From Smallanthus sonchifolius (lineage: Eukaryota > Streptophyta > Magnoliopsida > Asterales > Asteraceae), in the NCBI GenBank assembly GCA_023525975.1, contig JAKNSE010000038.1, positions 124,001 through 188,000 of the forward strand: a stretch of DNA of 64,000 bases, given 5' to 3'. How positions within the stretch are numbered: position 1 is the stretch's first letter; the number at the start of each line of letters is the position of its first letter. The notes beneath the pieces were generated by a model. That model saw only the letters and a program-made list of their open reading frames with translations, was not told the DNA's origin and did not search any database. The position numbers and the translations under genes are program-made. Shown here one piece after another: positions 1 to 10,927 of this stretch.

Positions 1-777
1 CGTGGAAGCTTGGACGGTTAGTAAATCACGGGCCATGGCGGAAAGAATCGGAAACGAAGCTTCGTTTTTTTTTTCCACCAAGCCAAAATATCAAACTCCT
101 CAAAAACGGTAGGAGGCATAAACGCTAAAAAGTTTGTGCCAATATACCTTCATAGTTCGCTACTCGGGGTGGTACCTCGAGCGCGTTTACTAAATTCATT
201 TAACATTTCGTTATATAAATTCAAATTAACACTCTCGAACTACCACTTGATGATGTACCCATTGTATCATGTGGAGTCGGAGTTGTACCACATTTGTGTA
301 AATAAACATCAAATAAATCTTGTAAACATTTGTTAAAATATGTTTTTGTGCCTTGTGCAAAATGGATGTCTTCACTATCCAAATTCAAAGCGTAAGTAAT
401 TCTATCAATCAACGTTTCAACCCCGAAAACATTTAGAGAGCGTTTTTGAGCGTTTAAAGAGCAGTTTTAGAGATTAGAGAGTGTAGAAAGAGGTGTGATT
501 AAACCTAAACACCCCCCACCTATTTATAGTGAATTATAGGTGAAAAAAGGCAAAAAAAAACGGTCAAATTCGACCCTAACGGCTATAAAGCCGTTGAATA
601 ACGGCTAGATTTTAACACAGCGAAAAAACCGGTTTTCCGAACCGGTTCACACAAACAGGTCCTCAACCCGGTGGACTTCATAATACTTTAAACCGGTTCA
701 TAACCAGCGGTTTTAGATTAACCCGAACCGGTTTGGACCGGGTAGAAAAAAAAACCGGTTTTTTTTGTACACCTCTA
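1..777 (-). mobile_element. Non-autonomous hAT element (copy 1, left part outside window)
   Basis: This is the right-hand half of the element seen complete at 38166-39624; base 1 here matches base 38846 there. Seen: a piece of hAT transposase C-terminal coding sequence (minus strand, about 1-110), a middle transposase piece (about 110-430), a deletion junction near 435, the transposase 5' leader, then a subterminal region with five AACCGGTT palindromes, ending in the terminal inverted repeat CACCTCTA at 770-777. The 8-bp target duplication CCTTCAAC follows. The internal deletion removes most of the transposase, so it could only move with a helper. It ends 55 bp before the TATA-like box of UGT-1. 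Confidence 0.85.
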
Positions 778-785
778 CCTTCAAC
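778..785. repeat. Right target-site duplication of the hAT element (CCTTCAAC)
   Basis: CCTTCAAC directly follows the hAT terminus. The left partner lies outside the window for this copy, but the complete second copy shows the same 8 bp on both sides (38158-38165 and 39625-39632). Eight bases is the hAT superfamily signature. Confidence 0.75.
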
Positions 786-831
786 CACATATGTTTCTTT
801 CCTTTTTTGGTTTTTCCACACAAACACTTGA

Positions 832-838
832 TATATAA
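832..838 (+). promoter_or_regulatory. TATA-like box of UGT-1
   Basis: TATATAA lies 20 bp before the first in-frame ATG (858) and 41 bp before the next (879). If this box is used at the normal spacing, transcription would start near or just after 858, which would favour Met8 (879) as the start. The native upstream promoter has been pushed away by the hAT insertion ending at 777. Confidence 0.45.
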
Positions 839-857
839 TAGCTACAGCCTACATGTG

Positions 858-2171
858 ATGAGGCCATCCTCCGCTGCAATGAAAATCCTGATCGTCGCCT
901 ATTCAGGCAAAGGCCACATCAATCCATCCCTCCGGTTCGCCAACCGCCTCCTCAAATTGGACGTCCATGTCACCTTCTGCACCAGTCTCTCTGTCGTTCA
1001 ACTCATCGACAAGGAAACCATCCCTCACGGCCTAACATTCGCCCCATTCTCCGACGGTCACGACGCCGGAAAACATCCGAACACACCCCTGCAACAATTT
1101 ATCTCCGATTTCGAAACACACGGTGCTTGTGCCGTCGCAGAAATAATCGCCTCTGCAAGTCAACCATTTGACTGTTTGGTGTACACCACCGTCATACCCT
1201 GGGCGGCGCGTGTGGCTCATGCGAACAATATCAAATCTGTTCTCCTGTGGTGCCAATCAGCCTCTATCTTGGTTAGTTACTACTACTATTTCAATCAACA
1301 TCATAGTTTGATATCCAGTAACAACAATAACCCGACGTTTCCGATCAATCTGCCGGGATTGCCACCGCTAACCATGGCTGATTTGCCTTCGTTTTTGCTG
1401 TCCTCTTGCCCCAAGGAACACGAGTTTCTAGTACCAGTTATGAAAGATCATATTAATGTACTGAAAATAGCACCAAGAATACATGTAAACACTGTTGGTG
1501 AACTTGAAATCGAATCAATTGACAAACTTGAGTTCCTTCCGATTGGGCCTTTACTTCCGTCATATTCACCGGACATCTTTGAGAAAACAGAGGATGATTA
1601 TTACATCCAATGGTTAAACACACAGCCGAAATCGTCAGTGGTGTATGTTTCATTTGGAACAATAGCGACTTTTGGGATGGAGCAACTGGAGGAGATAGCA
1701 AGTGGGTTGGTGGAGATTGGGCGGCCATTTTTATGGGTGATAAGAGAGGGTGAGCAAGCAGAAAAATTTAGCAAAGTAGAGGAATTGCAGAAGCAGGGGA
1801 TGATTGTGGGGTGGTGTTCTCAGGCGGAGGTATTGAGTCACCAAGCGATTGGGTGTGTTGTGATGCATTGTGGGTGGAATTCAACGGTGGAGGTGCTGGT
1901 GGCTGGTGTTCCTACGGTGGCGTTTCCACAGTGGTCGGATCAGGGGATGAACGCGAAGATGATTGAAGATGTGTGGAAAATAGGGGTGAGGGTGAAGAGG
2001 GAGGGAGATGGAGTGATGGAGGGGAAGGAGATGAAAAGGTGTGTGGAAATGGTGATGGAGGATCAAGAGATGAAGAGAAATGCAGAGAAATGGAGGGAGG
2101 TGATGAGAGAAGCTCTCAAAAATGGCGGACCATCCACCATCAACCTCCAAACTTTCTTGCATGATGTTTGA
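858..2171 (+). CDS. UDP-glycosyltransferase UGT-1 (UGT75-like), intact
   Basis: Intronless 437-residue family 1 plant glycosyltransferase, expected to move glucose from UDP-glucose to a small phenolic, carotenoid-derived or hormone acceptor in the cytosol. Seen: N-terminal GKGHINPSL with the catalytic His at residue 20; an acceptor domain to about residue 240; SSVVYVSFGT at 259-268; and a 44-residue PSPG donor box from W319 to Q362, containing HCGWNS and ending WSDQ. The final Gln is the residue usually associated with UDP-glucose use. The length is slightly short for UGT75 proteins (usually about 455-475). The open frame extends upstream into hAT sequence, but ATG 858 or 879 is the sensible start. 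Compared with UGT-2 it carries His instead of Leu at 209, in a normally hydrophobic linker position. The acceptor cannot be told from sequence. Confidence 0.92.
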   Translation: MRPSSAAMKILIVAYSGKGHINPSLRFANRLLKLDVHVTFCTSLSVVQLIDKETIPHGLTFAPFSDGHDAGKHPNTPLQQFISDFETHGACAVAEIIASASQPFDCLVYTTVIPWAARVAHANNIKSVLLWCQSASILVSYYYYFNQHHSLISSNNNNPTFPINLPGLPPLTMADLPSFLLSSCPKEHEFLVPVMKDHINVLKIAPRIHVNTVGELEIESIDKLEFLPIGPLLPSYSPDIFEKTEDDYYIQWLNTQPKSSVVYVSFGTIATFGMEQLEEIASGLVEIGRPFLWVIREGEQAEKFSKVEELQKQGMIVGWCSQAEVLSHQAIGCVVMHCGWNSTVEVLVAGVPTVAFPQWSDQGMNAKMIEDVWKIGVRVKREGDGVMEGKEMKRCVEMVMEDQEMKRNAEKWREVMREALKNGGPSTINLQTFLHDV

Positions 2172-3428
2172 AACTGTATACATGTATGATGTATCTATGT
2201 ATGTTTAACTATTTATTAAGTAGTGGCCTTCATAGTTCATGCATAAAAACTTTCAAGTTAATGGCTCGTGCACTTCAATTTACTCTACTTAATTCAAATA
2301 TAAAATCCTATATTTATTTGGTTAATTATTTCACACATACATTCTGAAAGTTCATTAACGAATGGAATTTAGGAAAATAAAACATTTACAAATCATTTAC
2401 CATTTTTACCTTATTAAATGGAATTAGGTACAGTGAAATTGCGACTCAGAAAGGTTTCGTGAGTTGAAATTGTGGTCGAGATGAGAGGTATAAAACGGCA
2501 GATCATAGCGTATAAGTTGATGTGACCTCCAAACTTTCTTGCATGATGTTTGAAACTGTATCCAGGTAAGCCTCAAACTTGAAAAACTCGTTAACACAAC
2601 CACAAAGAGAAGGGAAGGGGAGACACTTTTGTCGTTGCTTTAACACTCGAGTCGGTTATGATAAAAGTGAGGTATACGAGAGAAGTTATGTAGTAATAGT
2701 GATCACCTCTTCAACGTGATGTGTGATAGTTTATTTTTGGTTTACAAAGAAATTTACTAACAATTTAACAAAGGTTGTGATCAATTTTTGTAAATCCACA
2801 AGTAGATATATGAGCAAGAGTTGAGGAAAGTATCATTGCACAAACAAAAGTGTATATAAAGTGAAAGAAGCATCAAACCAATGGAATCAACATTTAGCAT
2901 CAAGATTCATCTAGTCCACTTGTGTCTTCTTTCTGATCGTTCCCACCACTTTGGAGCCGCCAGTTATGGGGCGACAAACAATAGTTGCACCCCTCCTGCA
3001 TCTAACCCTTATAACAGAGGTTGCTCAGTGTAGGAGTTGAGTAAAAGATACGGTTTGTTTCATAAAACATAATGATTCAAATGCCTGGATGAAAAGAAAT
3101 CTGGTAGAAAATACAATGAACTTCATTCATATTATGAATTTTACTTGAATCGGAGTTTCCATACTTCACGAACATTAGAAGATCCACCCCCCACCTCAGC
3201 AATCAGGCTAGCCACCCTGTGCATGCAATTTACAAAAAAAGCCATTAGAATTTCAACTTAAAGCTTTGAGATTCATAGTTTGATACATATTACCCATGTC
3301 AACTTTTTCTCCTACATACTTTTATTTTTGAACGGCCAATAATTATTATAAGCCCGGTCACCCGGGTAAACACATTGGCGAAAGGCCGATTAGGTCCGCC
3401 TAGCCCCGATTTCCGATTGATGGTCCGA
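2172..3428. other. UGT-1 3' flank, no gene recognised
   Basis: AT-rich flank. At 2525-2561 a 37-bp copy of the UGT C-terminal codons plus the start of its 3' UTR (original at 2143-2179) recurs, a footprint of an earlier local duplication. Around 3140-3235 a minus-strand stretch reads open with an AG acceptor-like edge (ASLIAEVGGGSSNVREVW), exon-like but unrecognised. At 3335-3425 there is a GC-richer patch with repeated CCGATT motifs, probably transposon-derived. Confidence 0.5.
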
Positions 3429-4553
3429 CTAGGCCAAAATTACATAGGCATCCACCGATTTTCGATTAATCCTTTGATTAATCCCAATTTTTAAAACACT
3501 GTCCACAATAAGACGAGGTTGAGAAATCAAGGAAACATGCATAACCGGAGGGGGAAGGATGGGATGTTTTGCCACCAATGCTTTCAAGGTGTCCTTACCG
3601 AAAGGCGCAACCCCCGAAGAGCATAATACTTTGACCGCAGCAGTGAAATGTCCATCCTTAACTTTCCGCAAACATTGTTTACAATTGGTGCACACTGCAG
3701 AATTATCGGACCCATGGACAACCTCATCACGACACGACGCCGTCGCTAAGGGTCGGGCAAAAAGCGATAGAATGATCTCATCGAAACCATCCCCATAGCC
3801 TTAAGCTGCCATCAACCACTAAATACTATGGCATTGCAAAGACTTCCTATTACCAGACCTGCACTCCTGACGGTTAGAAGACCTGAATATACGCAATGTG
3901 CAACGTGGTAACAACAAAAGTCTCACCCACGCCTTGACAGACTCTGGCATAGCCGCCACTTTACCCAGAGCAGCAGCTAAGGCATAGGCAAACACCATAC
4001 GACAACTTTGAGGGATACTTTTAACAGTTGTGATAGGAAGAGAGAAGACACGGTTAAAGAGAACCCCGTCCACCACTACCCCTCCTAGTGTGGCTTAGGA
4101 ATCCCTACTATAAACTCCTCCGCATCTCCCGCAACCTATTTGAAACAGGCCATCCCATCCGCATGGTGGCACGCCCCGACGGAGAGCATGTAAGCAAATA
4201 CACAACCCGCACAGCCACTGGCCCGAGACCTTTAAATCCTCCCCAACCGCAATAAACAGATCATAATCCGTGGAGACCGCTTCCCATAAGGCCCCCTTCC
4301 GATCGTCCGATGACAAATGGAGCCGTTTGATATGCGCAACCAACCGAGAAAACCCCTTCAACCCCGTCGTTCCATCCGTGCAACAATAGAAACCCCTAAA
4401 TGGACACGACCAAACACACCTCAAGGAATAAACACCCACCTCCAAAGGTGGAGCCACACTGTTATCCATAACCCGAGACATAACACCACCACCTGAAAAA
4501 ACACCCCATGCAATGATACCCAACCAAAATCGGGCTACAACCCCCGAGATCAC
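3429..4553 (-). pseudogene. Decayed retroelement-like gene (reverse-transcriptase-associated plant family)
   Basis: Three minus-strand open blocks, read in order 4553-4095, 4076-3819 and about 3800-3429, resemble a plant repeat family often annotated as putative reverse transcriptase. Seen: a CPF...GFSRLVAHIKRLHL zinc-finger-like segment, then SGQWLCGLC, then a block with SCRMVFAYALAAALGKV and ECRSGNRKSLQ, then CLRKVKDGHFTAAVKVLCSS with SGVAPFGKDTLKALVAKHP. The blocks are in different frames and stops separate them, and no reverse-transcriptase catalytic motif remains. The family assignment is from memory of similar plant proteins and is moderate. A near-identical copy is at 42276-43398. Confidence 0.55.
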
Positions 4554-4711
4554 TCACAAACAAAGGAAAGAAAAACCTCACCACCCGACCACAGCCCCAA
4601 ACTCCCAGCCCCTCCCCTACCGCACCTCCTACATAGTTACAAGATAACAAAAACAGAGGGGTTGGATAAAAGGGAAGAAAACTAGTCAAAACTGGAAGTT
4701 TTAGACTAAAA

Positions 4712-4983
4712 TGCCAATAGCCAAAAGATCAGGGACCACAGTTGTAAACGGCTAAAGGTTCAGGTGCTAAACTGCCAATACCCAAAGGTTTAGGGGCCAA
4801 ATTGTTAATTTTTGAAAGTTCAGGGGCTAATATATAAATAGCCAAAAGTTTAGAGGCTAAACTATCAATAGTCAAAAGTTTAGGGGCCAAACCGTGAATA
4901 GCCGTAAGTCCAATGACCAAACTGTCAATACGTAACAGTTTAGGGTAAAAAATTGTCAATAGCTGTAAGTGTAGGGTTAAAAG
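4712..4983. repeat. Degenerate minisatellite, unit about 30-36 bp
   Basis: About eight imperfect copies of a unit built around AAAGTTTAGGGGCCAAACTG followed by TCAATAGCC. It directly follows the decayed retroelement gene. It also opens a short low-complexity minus-strand frame that is not a gene. Copy 2 is at 43557-43828. Confidence 0.8.
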
Positions 4984-6768
4984 TGATAGAGAGTTAAGGA
5001 ACTTTCGTTCTAGGCGACACTAAGTTTCAAAATTCAAAATCTGATTTTGAATGGAAGAGGTTACGGATGTGGGGGAGGAAACAAATTGCCGGTGAACAAC
5101 AGATCTGAAATAGGGGAGGAAACAAATCGTCGGTGAGGACAACAATACCTTGTGATCGGTGGATAGAGGAATAGCAACACCGTTCCGGAGTCACCACCGC
5201 TACCGGAGTTACCGTTCCAGAGGTCAAAGACACGTGAATCACTGACTTTTGAGAGGGTGATCTTCTCCGAAGACACCATAGTGATCACCGCCACCGGAGT
5301 GGTGCCGTCGTAAGAAACGTGGATGACGAGGGTAGGTCGGTACTCGGTGGGGCAAACGAAGAAGAAAGACAATGAGATGCGGTTGAAGAGGGTGGGTCGG
5401 TACTCGGTGGGGCAAACGAAGAAGAAGAAAAACAGTACCAACTAAGTAAGTTATATGAATTAAACACTACCAACTATCTGATTTGGGTGAAACTGACTCA
5501 TTAACACTAAGCTCTTATTCTTTAACTAACAAATTGAAACTTGGGTTACTTTGACCCAATAACACTATTTTTGTATTTTTCTCCTTTTTATGTTTTTTGT
5601 TTTAACTTCAACTACAAACATCCTTCTACTACTCTGACCTAATTGAATTACAACTCGCGGGTTTAAAAAAATAAAAGGCTAAAAAGGCTAATGGGTTAAA
5701 TTTATAGGTTTAACAAATGAAAGGATTAAATAAAAGAAAATCTAAGGGATAATGATTAGGTAGGGAAAACAAAAAAAAGGTTTAAACAAAGGGGTTAAAC
5801 ATATCATGTTTGTGCAAAATTCTAGTTCATGGTCTCAACATGTATTAAAATGCAAGTTCTAAAATGATTCAACATCATGGTAAACACACAAGAAACGAAA
5901 GTGAGCAATTATTACTAAATATGTTTTAAAGCTCAAATTCTCACAAAAATGCGGAACGGGTATAGGTGAACAACATGTAAATTTGTCCACTATCTAGCCT
6001 GTTACCCCTAGTTAGGCGATCATATCTGATTTATGTTTCTGAAAAAATGCTTGCTAAGAAAACTTTATTTCGCAACTTAAAGAACCAACCATGACTAAAG
6101 ACCTAGACTTGTGCACTGGTTTAGAAATACCATCACGATTTACATTGAAAAACTCTGTTTTCATGCACAATTGAACTGCTTTACGGACATTTTAAAAAAA
6201 AATCAAAATTTTCAAGCTTTTTAAACTTCCCCGCATCCCCACACTTAAACCTTACATTCTCCCCAATATACATTTAGAGTTAAAAAATATGTATGGTTCA
6301 AAGGTCTTCACCATCCCATTCCCAATCAATGTTAAGCTGCTAAAACTACCCAGCTTGTAATAAGACTCAATTCCCTCCAAAGACAAACAAATAAACACAC
6401 CAAAAAAATAAGCTAAGGAAAGAGTACATGGACCTGATTATGTCTTCGTGGCACGGTCCTCATATGCGTAAATCGAAATCATAAAACTCACTTTCGTAAG
6501 AATCACGGTTGCATTTAGCGTATGCAACAAACCTTTTAAACCCCTCGGTAGTCCGAGTGGATGAGTGATGTCTCGTGAGAGTTTTTAGTGAAGACACCCA
6601 AAAAGTTCCCTGCTTGCCTCCATGAGCTCCCCACACTTGGGTGTTGCTATAGCGACAAATACCGAAACAAACAAAAACATAAAAATGCAGAAAAAACAAA
6701 AGGCCGGGTTGCCTCCCGGTTAGCGCTAAGTTTTAAGGTATTCTGCCAGACCGTACCTGATGTGTCTT
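4984..6768. other. Retroelement-like intergenic stretch, no gene recognised
   Basis: A GC-richer patch (5040-5440) contains a 37-bp direct repeat at a spacing of exactly 60 bp (from 5328 and 5388), with the core GTCGGTACTCGGTGGGGCAA. From 5460 to 6440 the sequence is AT-rich without coding signal. Near 6700 the sequence GGGTTGCCTCCCGGTTAGCG resembles a segment common in plant Ty3/Gypsy elements, so the stretch is probably old LTR-retrotransposon sequence. Confidence 0.4.
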
Positions 6769-7284
6769 TCACGGTGGTCGCATTGCACATTTACCTACCA
6801 TGTTCCCAACAAAAGCTCGATACTTGATGTATTGGGTTCCTATGTGCTTTCTTATGATCAACATGTCTCTTGAATCCCTGATTGGCAGTTTAACTCCGCA
6901 TTTGCCCACCGAGTTTCCAATATATGCTCGGTAGTTGACATGTCGTGTCCAATCCTGACTTTTCGTGATCGACAAGTCGGCTAGATCGATGCGGGCCCGC
7001 TTTTGAATAGACTGTCCGATGTCTTCCCTACTCACCTTCCTCTTCTTCGAACTCAAACCATCCTCCCTAACTTCATCTATCGGTGTAACAACTATGGGCG
7101 GACAGTTAGGATTCACCTAGGTTACCTCACTCATCGGTTCCTTAAGAGGTGTCATTTCTTCATTCACATTTAAACATCCATATTCATACTCTGGAAGACC
7201 TAAAACCTCTTCTTCTACTTCATCACCAATAATGACCGATACCTAAACCACTTCTTCAACAACTAGGTTAGTGATTTTTGTGCA
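6769..7284 (-). pseudogene. Unrecognised retroelement-type ORF remnant with an internal duplicated motif
   Basis: On the minus strand a frame runs from about 7284 to 6769, broken by stops at about 7243 and 7119; the longest intact piece is 115 codons. The N-terminal part is acidic. The intact part has a basic stretch SSKKRKVSRED and then two related motifs, YRAYIGNSVGKCGVKLP and YRAFVGNMVGKCAMRPP, about 38 residues apart. I do not recognise the family; the setting suggests an accessory region of a Ty3/Gypsy element. The copy at 45614-46129 has one amino-acid difference in the intact piece. Confidence 0.4.
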
Positions 7285-8871
7285 GCCCGTAGCTCACTTA
7301 ATCCAATAACATTTAATCTTTGGCCCAAGTTAGTGATTTTTAAGTAGCAGCCCATCAAATTCCTTTTATTCTTTGTACGATATTTAACAGCCCAACAATT
7401 CCTAACTCAATTTATTTATTATCCATGAGTGCTTTAAATTAAATCATCCCTGCAACTGAATGAAACACGTAATTATTTCTATTTTAATTTTTTACTTAAA
7501 TTCATTTTAGGTTGTCAATAATACATAAACATGGTTACAAATTTGACTCGTTGACGATTATCATCTCTTTTTCTATGTTTAGTTTATTAGACCAATTTAG
7601 CTCGTTTTCTTTAATATACCCTGAACATATATATACACTCAAAATAAATTGTTTCATACATAAATAGGATTAAAAACATTTAATTATATATAACTAAGAC
7701 GTGTAAATCAACCACTCATCAAAAATCCGTCCAAAGTGTTTAAATAAGCCAAATGGAATGACACGTCATTAATGGTCCGGTGGTGGATAGTGGACCGCTA
7801 CCACTTGCTTAGCGATCCGCCACGATCTTCCATCTCAGAATCTTCTCAACTCTTTCAACTTTTCTTCAGTCTTCGTCTTGGTCTCGGTTTTCTTCTCCAA
7901 TATCTTCGTTTCTTCACCGAGAACTGCAAATCCAACACATAACAACATAAGTATCAAAAACATATGAATTTGCTATCAAAACTCATTCAAATGTGGTGAA
8001 ATATACGTGATAAACTTATGTGTTTTGCAACACATCTAAAAATTACTTTAGAAGTTTATAAAAATAAACGGGTTAAGCGGGTCAACCTGCGTATCTACTA
8101 GGTTGACCCTAACACAGCGCTTAGCTAAACGTGTATGCGGTTTGACACAAAACTGACCCGGTAGGGTTGGTCGTTAGACAAGTATTGGTAATCCTAGTTG
8201 CATACACGATTGCGAAACCATGTCCCATACCCGACCCAATGAGAGTACGCGATTGCTAATTATTCGTCCACTATCGGGTATATCCGTTTGTTTGTTAAAA
8301 GTAACCTGTTAGGATTTCTGTTACTCTAGAACACCAAAGAAGAAACAATCAAGAATAAAAAACCAAACGATTATGGTGTTTATTCGAACTCAATTACGGA
8401 TTACAACCTGAATTACAAGAATGAATCTATTGAAAACTGGATACAAGAAATATAACCTAATCCCCTAATCATAACAACCGGGTAACTAACTAATTTGAAG
8501 TATTATAACTACAGCCCCTCAACTATGGTTATTAATAAATAACCCCCTGCACTTTGTTGACTGCACTTATTGACCTTCCTCAATAGTTGACTCATGTTTG
8601 CTTGTTTATTAATATTGACCCGTTAATCTTGCACTCCATATAACATTTTCCATGTACGTGTCTTATTATTCTAAATATATCAAAATTAATGATGTATGAA
8701 TGTGAAGTACTCCGAGACAAGGAGGGATAAAATGGTAATCTAGTAGATTTAGAGATGTTGTAAGCATTACATTTTTTATTTGAAGATTTATTATATACAT
8801 TAAGAAAAAATATAGAGTAAATTACTATTTAAAGGAGATGTTTTTGGTTCTTTTTAATGTCCGAAAACAGA
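7285..8871. other. AT-rich stretch, probably LTR-retrotransposon residue
   Basis: No coding signal seen. At 7765-7835 are imperfect copies of the AGCGGTCCGCT-like motif that is dense at 13150-13625, which suggests related LTR sequence. At 8309-8644 a TGTTA...TAACA-bounded segment resembles a Copia LTR, but I found no flanking target duplication. Confidence 0.35.
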
Positions 8872-9568
8872 GGTTGAAAAGGAGCAAATGAGAATGATAC
8901 CATATGCATCAGTAGTTGGGAGCCTTATGTATGCTCAAGTCTGTACTCGTCCGGATATCGCTTATATTGCTGGAATGCTAGGCCGTTATCAAACTAATCC
9001 AGACCTTGATCACTGGAAAGCAAGTACTTCGATATCTGCAAGGGACGAAAGACTATAAACTGACTTATAGAATAAGTGATAATTTAGAAGTGCTTGGTTA
9101 TTCTGATTCTGACTTTGCTAAATGCAAAGATGACAAGAAATCCACTTCGGGGTATATCTTTATGTTAGCCGGCGGACCTATCTTATGGAAGAGTCATAAG
9201 CAACAATTAACAACAACATCCACTATGATGGCAGAATACATTGTTGTGTATAACGCAACTTATCATGGAATGTTGCTAAAGAATCTGATCACTGGACTCA
9301 AAGTAGTTAATTCCATTTCATGACCACTGAAGCTTTATTGTGATAACTCAGCTGCCGTTAGTTTCTCGAACAATAACAGTTCGACGGAGCTGTATTATAT
9401 CTTGATACAAAGTACTTGTCCGTACGTGAGCGAGTTAAGGAAAATAATCTTTGTATTGAGTATATAAGTACTAAGAATATGCTTGCGGATCCGATGACTA
9501 AAGGTCTCCCACCTAAAGTATTCAAAGAACATGTTTCGAAGATGGGATTCTCTAAAGACCTTATTTAG
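8872..9568 (+). pseudogene. Ty1/Copia pol remnant (end of RT and RNase H)
   Basis: Reads as the 3' end of a Copia polyprotein: YASVVGSLMYAQVCTRPDIA (end of reverse transcriptase), VLRYLQGTKDYKL, the RNase H segment SDSDFAKCKDDKKSTSGYIF, LYCDNSAAV, and the C-terminal ADPMTKGLPPKVF ending in a stop at 9566-9568. It is broken by a frameshift just after 9020 (HWKA to QVLRYL), a stop near 9320, and another frameshift near 9400. Everything upstream (gag, protease, integrase) is missing. Copy 2 is at 47717-48413 with the same breaks, so they predate the block duplication. Confidence 0.85.
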
Positions 9569-9896
9569 CTACATATTGTACTTACTTGCGTTTAATAATG
9601 AAGTTTCCTCACTCATTTGAATTTGTTTGTCTCTAAATACGTTTATGCATGCCTAAAGACGTATCGACAGTAATTATACAAATCAACGTTAAAAGGGCTT
9701 ACTTGTCAATTTAATCCTAAAGTTTACTTAAGTTTTAAATTTGTGCTATAGTATGATTAATGGAGGTCTTGAGTTGAATGTTGATTCAATGACTATTTTT
9801 CTCTGCTATAGTTACAGTTTAGAACTAAAAAGAGTATTAAAATCTACATACTTATGTAATGCTCATAATGAATGATCACTCAGCCAAGTAGGAGAA

Positions 9897-10263
9897 TGTT
9901 CGACTCAGGTTTTATTAAGTATGACCAATGTGATTATTTATCTAATTATTAAATTGATCAATTGATTTATTTATTATTAACCTATGGCTAGTAATTAGTT
10001 GATGAGCCTAATTACTCTTAATGGGTCATTAATGGGTTTCTCATTCGGTGTACATATATATAGAGAGATAATTAGAGGGATTTGACGAATCAATCATTTT
10101 ATCACCACTAACATCAAATTCATCCCTCTCTCTCCCAAACTCACCTTAGCCATCCTAACCATACACCGTAAACGGAAATCTGATCCTTATCAGAGATCTT
10201 GTCATCTTTCCTCGCATCGGTTAGCTTATCAGGTATGATTTATATTATTGTTTTCCATTAACA
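9897..10263 (+). repeat. Probable 3' LTR of the Copia remnant
   Basis: A purine-rich tract AAGTAGGAGAA precedes TGTTCGACTCAGG at 9897, and the segment ends TTAACA at 10263, giving TG...CA ends. A TATA-like TATATATATAG lies near 10051-10061. It starts 328 bp after the pol stop. The right edge is by eye, and no target duplication can be tested because the 5' end of the element is gone. Confidence 0.6.
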
Positions 10264-10927
10264 TGCTCAAAAATTGATCAGCATATAACCCATTTGAAAC
10301 CAACCTTGAATGAATAACCATATAATATCTCAAAGCAAATTCTTTTTCTATGAAATATAATATCCTTAAAAAACTAATACTTTGGTATGTTTACCATAAG
10401 TAAGTCCACATAAAATCTTTTGTATTTGCCTCAATTTAGTATTTCATATACGTACCTTGTCAAATTCCAAGAGGAACTTCATTATTCCTTTCTAACAATA
10501 TACACTTGTACACATACTACATCATATTAATAAGTACGGTAATATCATATGGCGCATTATCATTTCAATATGATTATTATAATTTTCCTTCCATCTATTG
10601 ACCAATTTATATGTATTTAAACATGATTTTTGCTATTACACCCCACACATTCATTTTCAACCTGAACTCACTTGTATCGGAACATGCATTTCAAGATTCT
10701 CAACCCATCATCAAATTTAACATTTCTAGCAGCCTTTACACTTGCTAAAAATTATTTATACCTTTGTAGAAAAAACTATTTCAATTTACTTCTCAAAATC
10801 CCAACTTCTATTATGAGTTTTAACGCCAGAAAAATATTATTTCTAATATTATTGCCGATGCAGTTAGCTGAAAGGAGAAGAATCTGGTTATCTGTATTGA
10901 ATCAATGAAAATGATAATGTCAAGATC
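10264..10927. other. AT-rich spacer between Copia LTR and Ty3 remnant
   Basis: No coding, RNA or repeat signal that I can support. A 78-codon open frame at 10672-10908 has no recognisable motif and is probably chance. Confidence 0.4.

Noticed and set aside
1032..2183. Minus-strand and alternate-frame open stretches over the UGT genes, and the similar ones over the PPR genes
   Set aside because: They are shadows of strongly supported coding frames and show no domain of their own.
8309..8644. Solo LTR with TGTTA...TAACA ends
   Set aside because: Flanking five bases differ (TAACC against TTTTC), so there is no target duplication, and the ends are common words in AT-rich DNA.
10672..10908. 78-codon frame conserved in both blocks
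   Set aside because: The blocks are about 99.9% identical here, so conservation says nothing; no motif is present.
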